From contig NZ_JASVWB010000001.1 in NCBI RefSeq assembly GCF_030287445.1, positions 35,183-99,182 of the forward strand: a stretch of 64,000 nt of DNA, written 5' to 3'. Positions 58,779-64,000 of the stretch are shown piece after piece. Every line of letters starts with the position of its first letter. The stretch's first letter is position 1. Source of the DNA: Streptomyces sp. ALI-76-A. Its GTDB lineage: Bacteria; Actinomycetota; Actinomycetes; Streptomycetales; Streptomycetaceae. The notes under the pieces are model-generated. The model was not told the DNA's origin and searched no databases. It saw only the letters and a program-made list of their open reading frames with translations. Both the position numbers and the translations under genes were made by a program.

Positions 58779-60887
58779 TCAGTTCTCGTTGTGGATCCGG
58801 GCACTGGGCGTGTGCAGCCCGGCGTCGACCGTCGCGTCCTGCGTAGGCCGGTAGTCCCTGGACATCGCCGTCTCCTCCGCCTCAGCGCGTTCGGCGGCGT
58901 CGAGGGCGGCCTGGGCGAGACGCTCCACCGTCGCGGCCATTACCGTCACGCTCTCCATCAGGCCGGCGATGGCTCGCTTGGTACGCGGGCCGGACACGTT
59001 GTGGGTGCGGGCCAGGTCGTCCGTCATCTGTTCCAGCTCGTCAAGCAGCCTCCTGGCCCGGCCGGCCAGCTCCACCGCGTCGTCGTAGGTCTCCATGCCG
59101 TCGGTGGTCAGCCGGGTGAGGACCCTGAGCGCGTCGTCCAGGGTGATCTCAGTGAGGTGCTCACCCGCCGTTCTGGCCGCTCCCGCGACCGGTGCGTTCA
59201 TCGGTGTCACAGCTCCGGACGAAGCAATGGGCATAGGGATGGGTTCCTTTCTGCGGGTGGTGCCGGGCCGGTGCCCGGCGGGACGCTGCGGGGCACGGGG
59301 CAGGGCGGGTGCGCCCTGCTTGGGCAGTGCCTGTGGCCTCGGGCCGATCGCGGCGGGCTCCCAGCGTTTGGCGTGCGCGCCGGGCGGGTCGACCTGCTCC
59401 ACGGTGATGTTCACCGGGCTTTCGGGGCTCTGGTCGAACGGTGAGCTACGCGGCTGGTCGTACCAGTGCGGGCCTGCCTCGTCGTCGTGGGCGGCCCGGC
59501 CGTCCCCGGTGGCTTTCCGGTCGCCTGCGGTGGTCTTGCGCCGGTGTTCCTGTGCCTGGCCGTCACGGTCGGTCTTCCTGCGGTGTCGGCGAGGGCCGCC
59601 TCCTGCCGTCCAGGTGCTGCGGCGTTTCTTCCAGCGGTCGTTGACGGCCTCCCACGCGGCGTCCTTCAGGTGCACCCGGTCGCCGTCGGAGCGGCCGGAT
59701 CCGGGCGCCTGCCCGACCGTCGGCGGCTTCCCGCCGCCCCGGTTGGGAGGCGTGCCGTCCGTGGACCGGCGGGGCTTGACGCGGCCTGCGCCACCGATGC
59801 GGTTCTTCAGGTCGTCCCAGAACGTCGGCCCGCCCTTGACCGGGCCGCGGCCGCCGGCGGCTTTGGTGCCCGTGCCGCCGCCGGCGGCTTTCGGGCCCTT
59901 GCCGACGCCCGAACCACCGGAACTGCCCGAGCCACCGGAACTGCCGGAGCCGTTGGGGGACTTCTTGCCTTTGCTCCACCAGTCGGCGACGGCCTGGCGA
60001 GGAGAGCGGCGGCCGCTGCCGCCGGCGCCCGAGGCGCCGCCGCGACCACCGCCCGTACCCCTGGCGCCTCGGGTGCCGTTTCCTGCGGTGTTCTGGGTGC
60101 CGCCGTTTCGGATCCGCGGGCTGCCGTTTCGGTCGGAGGTGCCGCCGTTTCGGTTGCCCTTCGCGCCATTTCGCCCCGACAGGCCGCCGTTTCGGCTGGG
60201 CCCCGTTCCGCTGCTGGACGAGCCAAGGCTTGACCGGCCGTTCGGCGCCCGGCCGCCACCGGTCCCCCCGCCGCCGACACCGGGCGTGCGCCCCTGCGCC
60301 GAGCCGCCGGACGGCCCCGTGCGGCCCGTTGTTGACCTGCCCGGACCGATGCCGCCACCGCCCCGCCCCGGGCCGCCTGAGCCGCGCCCGAGGGCGCTGC
60401 GGCCGTAGTCGTGGCTGGAGGGAACACGGCGGGATCGGGCGTTCTCCTTGTCGACCTCGGCACCGAGGCGGGTGGCATCTGCGCGGGCCTTGGCCGCGAG
60501 CAGTTCCATCTCCCGCTCGTGCTTGGCCGCTTCGGCACGGCGGGGGCCGGCCTCCTGCAGCCACGTCTGCAGCCCCTCGAACGCGGCGAGCGCGATGGCG
60601 AGGATCGCCGCGAGCGACAGTGCGCCCGTGCGAGGCGGGAGCCCGTTCGGGTCCGGCGCGGTGGGGGTCACGCCGTCGCTGCGCAGGGCCGCCGGGACGC
60701 TGCTCGCAGCGGTCGGTGCGTGGGGCACCGCGGGCGCGTCGAAGGCGGAAATTCGAACAGTGCCGGATGCCGGGTCGGGGGTGGCCGGCGGCTCGTCGAG
60801 GGCCGGCGGGGGCGGGACGGGCGGGGGTGCCGGGGACCCGATGCGCGGCATCTGAAGCACGTTGTCCGGGCTGTCGTCGTCGGACAC
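58779..60887 (-). CDS. large membrane-associated Gly/Arg-rich transfer-region protein
   Basis: A protein of about 702 residues from GTG 60887 (behind GGAGAGGAGG). A Pro-rich N-terminus, one transmembrane helix (about residue 105, ALSLAAILAIALAAFEGLQT) and a coiled coil (RAEAAKHEREMELLAAKARA) come first. A low-complexity middle (about 150-420) follows, with a five-fold seven-residue RNG repeat. A positively charged region comes next, then a helical C-terminal domain (LDDALRVLTRLTTDGMETYD, ARRLLDELEQMTDDLARTHN). An internal ATG at 59232 with AGAAAGGAA could express the C-terminal domain separately. Such proteins accompany DUF2637 proteins in Streptomyces plasmids. The function is unknown. Confidence 0.68.
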   Translation of the reverse strand: MSDDDSPDNVLQMPRIGSPAPPPVPPPPALDEPPATPDPASGTVRISAFDAPAVPHAPTAASSVPAALRSDGVTPTAPDPNGLPPRTGALSLAAILAIALAAFEGLQTWLQEAGPRRAEAAKHEREMELLAAKARADATRLGAEVDKENARSRRVPSSHDYGRSALGRGSGGPGRGGGGIGPGRSTTGRTGPSGGSAQGRTPGVGGGGTGGGRAPNGRSSLGSSSSGTGPSRNGGLSGRNGAKGNRNGGTSDRNGSPRIRNGGTQNTAGNGTRGARGTGGGRGGASGAGGSGRRSPRQAVADWWSKGKKSPNGSGSSGGSGSSGGSGVGKGPKAAGGGTGTKAAGGRGPVKGGPTFWDDLKNRIGGAGRVKPRRSTDGTPPNRGGGKPPTVGQAPGSGRSDGDRVHLKDAAWEAVNDRWKKRRSTWTAGGGPRRHRRKTDRDGQAQEHRRKTTAGDRKATGDGRAAHDDEAGPHWYDQPRSSPFDQSPESPVNITVEQVDPPGAHAKRWEPAAIGPRPQALPKQGAPALPRAPQRPAGHRPGTTRRKEPIPMPIASSGAVTPMNAPVAGAARTAGEHLTEITLDDALRVLTRLTTDGMETYDDAVELAGRARRLLDELEQMTDDLARTHNVSGPRTKRAIAGLMESVTVMAATVERLAQAALDAAERAEAEETAMSRDYRPTQDATVDAGLHTPSARIHNEN
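60103..60195. repeat. 21-bp repeat tract (CCGTTTCGG core), tract 1
   Basis: Exact CCGTTTCGG at 60103, 60124, 60145 and 60187, with a variant GCCATTTCG at 60165-60173. The period is 21 bp. On the coding (minus) strand it encodes Arg-Asn-Gly every seven residues. Confidence 0.85.
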
Positions 60888-61007
60888 GCGCCCTCCTCTC
60901 CTGGGGACTGCCGGTGAGGGAGGGGGCCGTCTCGCACGCGTACGCGTACACGTGGTTGGGACCCCCGTCAACCCCCATTTCGGCGGTGATGATGATGACG
61001 ATGACGA

Positions 61008-61226
61008 TTACTGGCAGTGATCCCGGTAGAGGCGTTCCAGCTCCGCCGACAACGCGTTGAAGGTGGCGTGGTCGCCGGTGCTGCGGACCTTCTGGATCGC
61101 GGAGACCTTCACCAGGTCGAGCCAGGCCCGGAAGAATTCCTCCGGGCCCCGCTCCCCTGCGGCGCGGGCCTGTTCGAATCGGGCGTTCCAGTGGGCAGCC
61201 TTCTTCGGGGACATCCGAGCGGGCAT
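61008..61226 (-). CDS. small plasmid-type protein
   Basis: A 72-residue helical protein: MPARMSPKKAAHWNARFEQA, GPEEFFRAWLDLVKVSAIQK and STGDHATFNALSAELERLYR. ATG 61226 shares bases with the upstream stop (TGATG), so it is coupled to the 61226-61726 gene. The function is unknown. Confidence 0.68.
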   Translation of the reverse strand: MPARMSPKKAAHWNARFEQARAAGERGPEEFFRAWLDLVKVSAIQKVRSTGDHATFNALSAELERLYRDHCQ

Positions 61227-61726
61227 CAGGCGCCCCGCTGCTGCTTGCCGAAGTAGTCCCCGAGCAGCTTCGGCGCGCCCGCCGGCGCGTCGTCGCTGTC
61301 CCCGGGGGCGAGCCGCTGGAGGGTGGCCTGCGCGGAGTTGTGGGCGGCGGCCCCGAGCTGCTGCTTGCGCTGCGCCTTGCGCAGGGCCTTGTCCTCGCGG
61401 CGCCGCATGACGACCTCGGGCTGCGTCTCCTCATAAGCGGCGACCGTGCTGTTGATGGCCTTGGCGGCCTGCCGCATCGCCTTCGCCGCGTCCCGCAGCG
61501 GCTTGACCCGCTTGCGGGCCCGGGCCGCAGCCGAGATACCCCAGGGCAGGTCACCGTCCAGGCGGCGGGCCTTCAGATCGGCCTGGATGGCGTCGGCGAG
61601 GGCGTCGTAGGTCTGCGCGTCGTTCAGCATCGAGCCGCGGTGCTGGGCCTGCCAGCCCTCACGCTGCCCGGGCAGCGCCAGTGCCTGCACGCCCGTCGTG
61701 ACGCGGGTGGCAATGTCCTTACTCAT
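61226..61726 (-). CDS. helical plasmid-type protein
   Basis: A 166-residue protein: MLNDAQTYDALADAIQADLK, RVKPLRDAAKAMRQAAKAIN, STVAAYEETQPEVVMRRRED and KALRKAQRKQQLGAAAHNSA. It is basic, helical and without cysteines. ATG 61726 has GGAGAAAA. It lies between the DUF2637 protein and the large Gly-rich protein; the function is unknown. Confidence 0.67.
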   Translation of the reverse strand: MSKDIATRVTTGVQALALPGQREGWQAQHRGSMLNDAQTYDALADAIQADLKARRLDGDLPWGISAAARARKRVKPLRDAAKAMRQAAKAINSTVAAYEETQPEVVMRRREDKALRKAQRKQQLGAAAHNSAQATLQRLAPGDSDDAPAGAPKLLGDYFGKQQRGA

Positions 61727-61851
61727 CAGGGGTTTTCTCCTCCGGGTGTCGGGGTGCTGTACTGGGGATCTGGGACTGCTTCCGGCAGTCGCAGCGAGGG
61801 CCAGCCCGATTCGCGCGGGCTGGCCCTCACTGGTGTGTGCCGGACGGTTGA

Positions 61852-63615
61852 TCAGGGGCGGTAGCCGTCGGCGATCAGGACAACGGCCTCCTGGCGGTAC
61901 TTGGACGCGGTGTCCGTGGACGACACGTCGAACTCACGCTGGACGTCGGCGATCGAGATCCGCTCACACAGCTCGTGCTGGATGTCGTCGTACGCCAGGC
62001 CATCGGGCACGAGGCCGGCCGCGAGCGCCATGCGGGCGACCCTGCGGACCGCACGCTGCCTCGAGGTCAGCTTCGCCTCGTCCTCGATTTCGACCGCGCG
62101 CCGCTCGTTTTCGGCAGCAGCCCGCCGCGTTTCGGCAGCAGCCCGCTCGGCTTCGGCGGCCTCCTTCTTGGCCCGCGCGATGTCGGCGAGAGCGGCCTCC
62201 TGACGGCGGTCCTCCTCCAACTTCTTCCGGGTGGCTTCGGCAGCGGCCCGCCGCGTTTCGGCAGCAGCCTTCTCCGTTTCGGCAGCACGCCGGTTCGCTT
62301 CGGCAGCAGCCTCGCGGGCTTCGGCGATGGTCCGGGTCTCGATCGCCTGCGCCTCCGCCGCGGCGATCCGGTCGGCCTCCGCAGCTTCCTTCCGCTTCTC
62401 GGCTGCCTGGCGCTCCAGCTCGGCTGCGCGCAGGTCCGCTTCAGCAGCGGCCTCACGCTCCTGGGCCTCCTTGCGCTCCGCCTCCGCCTCACGGGCCCGG
62501 GCTTCGGCCATCACCGCCTGGTCCAAGGCCTCCTGCTCCAACGCCGCGGCCCGCTCTGCGGCGCTGACCTGGGCGCGGGCGTGGGCTCGTGCCTGCCCGG
62601 TCTGGCCGTCGACCTCCGCGCGGACCGCCTCCACCTTGCCCTTGGCGCGCAGGCGCTCCGCTTCGGACTCGGCCCTGGCGACCTCACCGCGGGTCGCCGC
62701 GTCCAGGCGCCGGCGCTCGGCTTCCTCCTCACGCTCCTGAGCTGCCTGTTCCTGCTTGTCGGGCATGGCCAGGGCCTCTGCGACCGTGTAGCCGTACGGG
62801 GCCATCTTCATCGGCAGCAGTTCATCCTCGGACGCCTGGGAGATGTCGCCCTTGTGCTTGCGCTTGAGCCACTGCTCGTAGGCGATGAGGTCCTGGTCTC
62901 GGCGGATCATCTCCGGATAGGAGGTGACGCCCCACAGCCGCATCCGACGGAAGATCCGGGCCGTCGCCACTGGGGCAAGCACCCACCGCAGCCAGGGGAT
63001 CGAATCGCGTTCGGCCTGGTCAGGACGAACGATGCGGTCGATCGAGGTGCGGCCCAGCTCGACCACCATGATGAAGAGGACCGGCACGACGCCGTGGGCG
63101 CCGGCGGCGATGTAGTCCAGCAGCTCCCACGCCCGGCCCTTGGGAGCGCCGGACGCGGCGTTGAGGACGACCGTCGCAGCCGTCAGCAGCCACACCGGGT
63201 AGCGGATCCAGCTGATGGGGCGCTTGAGCCAGGCCATCAGCAAGTCGACCGCGATCATCACCATGATGCCGACGTCGACGCCGACCGCGAACAGTCGGCC
63301 CTTGTCCAGCGTGCTGAAGCGGAGTTCCTTGTGAGCGAAGACGGCGACGTGTTCAAAGCTGAGGTACAGGCCGATGCCTGCCAGGGCGAGCGCGGCGATC
63401 ACGATCGCTCCGGCCGCCCACTTCTGGCTTCCGGTCAGCCTCTCCGGGGAGGTCTCCGTCCCGGTTCCACTTTCCGTCTCCGAAGCGAAGTCCGGCGCGT
63501 CCGAAACGGTGCCGGGTGCCTGCGAAACCGGCTCGCGCGTTCCCGAAACGGCGACCGATGGTGCCGAGTCGGGGTCGGGGTCGGCCGCGGTGCGCGGCCA
63601 GTCGGTGATCGTCAT
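61852..63615 (-). CDS. DUF2637 plasmid spread protein (SpdB-like) with long coiled coil
   Basis: A 587-residue protein. After a Ser/Thr/Val-rich N-terminus it has four transmembrane helices: about residues 65-85 (WAAGAIVIAALALAGIGLYL), 105-125, 135-155 and 165-185. These form the DUF2637 domain of Streptomyces spread proteins. Residues about 285-520 form a charged coiled coil (AETEKAAAETRRAAAEATRK and similar). The C-terminus is a winged helix (ISIADVQREFDVSSTDTASK). Spread proteins help a newly arrived plasmid move between compartments of the mycelium. ATG 63615 has GGAGG at five bases. Repeats of 21 bp lie within and upstream of the gene. Confidence 0.82.
   Translation of the reverse strand: MTITDWPRTAADPDPDSAPSVAVSGTREPVSQAPGTVSDAPDFASETESGTGTETSPERLTGSQKWAAGAIVIAALALAGIGLYLSFEHVAVFAHKELRFSTLDKGRLFAVGVDVGIMVMIAVDLLMAWLKRPISWIRYPVWLLTAATVVLNAASGAPKGRAWELLDYIAAGAHGVVPVLFIMVVELGRTSIDRIVRPDQAERDSIPWLRWVLAPVATARIFRRMRLWGVTSYPEMIRRDQDLIAYEQWLKRKHKGDISQASEDELLPMKMAPYGYTVAEALAMPDKQEQAAQEREEEAERRRLDAATRGEVARAESEAERLRAKGKVEAVRAEVDGQTGQARAHARAQVSAAERAAALEQEALDQAVMAEARAREAEAERKEAQEREAAAEADLRAAELERQAAEKRKEAAEADRIAAAEAQAIETRTIAEAREAAAEANRRAAETEKAAAETRRAAAEATRKKLEEDRRQEAALADIARAKKEAAEAERAAAETRRAAAENERRAVEIEDEAKLTSRQRAVRRVARMALAAGLVPDGLAYDDIQHELCERISIADVQREFDVSSTDTASKYRQEAVVLIADGYRP
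62109..62324. repeat. 21-bp repeat tract (TTTCGG/CTTCGG core), tract 2
   Basis: TTTCGG or CTTCGG at 62109, 62130, 62151, then 62235, 62256, 62277, 62298 and 62319, each group with a strict 21-bp period. It lies within the coiled-coil part of the DUF2637 protein gene, where it encodes GAA-ACG (Glu-Thr) or GAA-GCC (Glu-Ala) steps of a heptad pattern. Confidence 0.8.
63481..63551. repeat. 21-bp repeat tract (CGAAAC core, opposite orientation), tract 3
   Basis: CGAAGC at 63481 and CGAAAC at 63502, 63523 and 63544, with a strict 21-bp period. The orientation is reversed relative to tracts 1 and 2. On the minus strand it encodes Val-Ser steps near the N-terminus of the DUF2637 protein. Confidence 0.8.
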
Positions 63616-63928
63616 GGGGGCCTCCGGAAGGGGTCGTTCAGGGTGTGGGCGAAACGGTGAGGGCCGCTCCCGAAACGCGGGCGGCTGCTCCCGAAGCGGC
63701 AGTCGGCGGAGCCAAAATCGGCCCCCGGGGGGCCGTTGCCTTCCCGGAGCAGGCCACGCTGAAAGGCCAGCCGCCCGTGGTGCGGGCGGTGGGCCTGGGG
63801 AGTGCTGGGGGCGGGCTCGAAACTGTCCGTGGTTCCCGCCGGGCGGGAGCGAAAGGGACTGTCCGACTCCCACCGCCTCTCCTGGCCAGCCGTGGTGCGG
63901 CTGCCGGTGCGAGCGGATCAGGCAATCG
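63616..63928. other. intergenic region upstream of the spread gene, contains 21-bp repeat tract 4
   Basis: No certain gene. CGAAAC/CGAAGC cores at 63650, 63671 and 63692 continue the 21-bp period outside the coding region, and a further CGAAAC at 63818 is in phase (six periods on). On the minus strand the repeats would read Phe-Arg-Glu/Pro, but the stretch lies upstream of the best start (63615). Confidence 0.55.
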
Positions 63929-64000
63929 TTAGGCCGTGATCGCGAGGGGACGGTGCGGGTCGATGGCCCGGCCGTCGGGGAGGAGCTCGCCGGTGTCCTC
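63929..64000 (-). CDS. 3' end of a gene continuing beyond the window
   Basis: Minus-strand frame entering at 64000 and stopping at TAA 63929: EDTGELLPDGRAIDPHRPLA then ITA. The composition and codon use fit a real protein end. Only 23 residues are visible, so the product cannot be identified. It is on the same strand as the transfer genes, so it is probably part of the same region. Confidence 0.55.
   Translation of the reverse strand, partial: EDTGELLPDGRAIDPHRPLAITA

Noticed and set aside
54966..59444. 1492-codon open frame on the plus strand
   Set aside because: It is antisense to the transfer translocase, Nudix and neighbouring genes, all of which have clear family motifs. Long antisense frames are expected at this GC content.
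61975..63660. 561-codon plus-strand frame
   Set aside because: Antisense to the DUF2637 spread protein; its Phe/Gly/Ser repeats simply mirror the 21-bp repeats.
1..64000. tRNA or rRNA genes
   Set aside because: No cloverleaf-like or rRNA-like sequence was noticed by eye; a covariance-model scan would be decisive.

Overview
The window is very GC-rich, uses GTG starts often, and its genes overlap in tight GTGA/ATGA junctions. The gene families (DUF6207, MEDS/STAS/HATPase partner-switching proteins, DUF2637 spread protein, FtsK-like transfer protein, Lsr2-like proteins, ISAs1/IS21/IS256/IS5 elements) point to Streptomyces or a close relative. The content looks like an accessory replicon or a chromosome arm carrying an integrated plasmid. 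I saw no rRNA or tRNA genes and no CRISPR array. No integrase or telomere gene was recognised.

Left part, 1-31 kb: a scarred accessory region. It holds broken genes (a DNA-ligase tail, a frameshifted DUF6207 gene, a NaeI-type restriction enzyme remnant) and a minus-strand cassette (5769 to 2204) of a small secreted peptide, an ABC ATPase, a large FtsX-like permease and a small membrane protein. A mobile-element pile-up follows at 9-22 kb: an ISAs1 relic; an IS256 relic split by an IS21 element whose istA gene is split by a group II intron; a second, truncated IS21; and an IS5/IS427-type element carrying a SnoaL-like passenger gene. From 22 to 30 kb lies a dense signalling cluster: three intact STAS antagonists and one remnant, three HATPase anti-sigma-type kinases (one fused to a MEDS domain), an ANTAR protein and a GAF-SpoIIE phosphatase, with an ATP-dependent DNA ligase among them.

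Middle part, 31-46 kb: plasmid maintenance and mobilisation. It contains a replication-relaxation family protein, small plasmid-type genes, a repeat-rich non-coding region with 14-bp iterons (35.5-36.1 kb), a MobF/TrwC-type relaxase with a palindromic upstream region, a three-gene regulatory operon with an XRE-sigma fusion, a pair of Mrr-like restriction proteins (one with a degraded active site) and parAB.

Right part, 46-64 kb: a long minus-strand plasmid transfer and spread region. It includes a DUF2637 SpdB-like protein, an FtsK/TraB-like DNA translocase, coiled-coil and glycine-rich membrane-associated proteins, two Nudix hydrolases, an Lsr2-like protein, a GGDEF protein, a Pycsar-effector-like membrane protein (DUF5706), a RapZ-C-like protein and many small genes. 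Four tracts here carry a TTTCGG/CCGAAA core repeated every 21 bp in different reading phases and both orientations. This looks like a DNA-level signal and is the most intriguing unexplained feature of the window.
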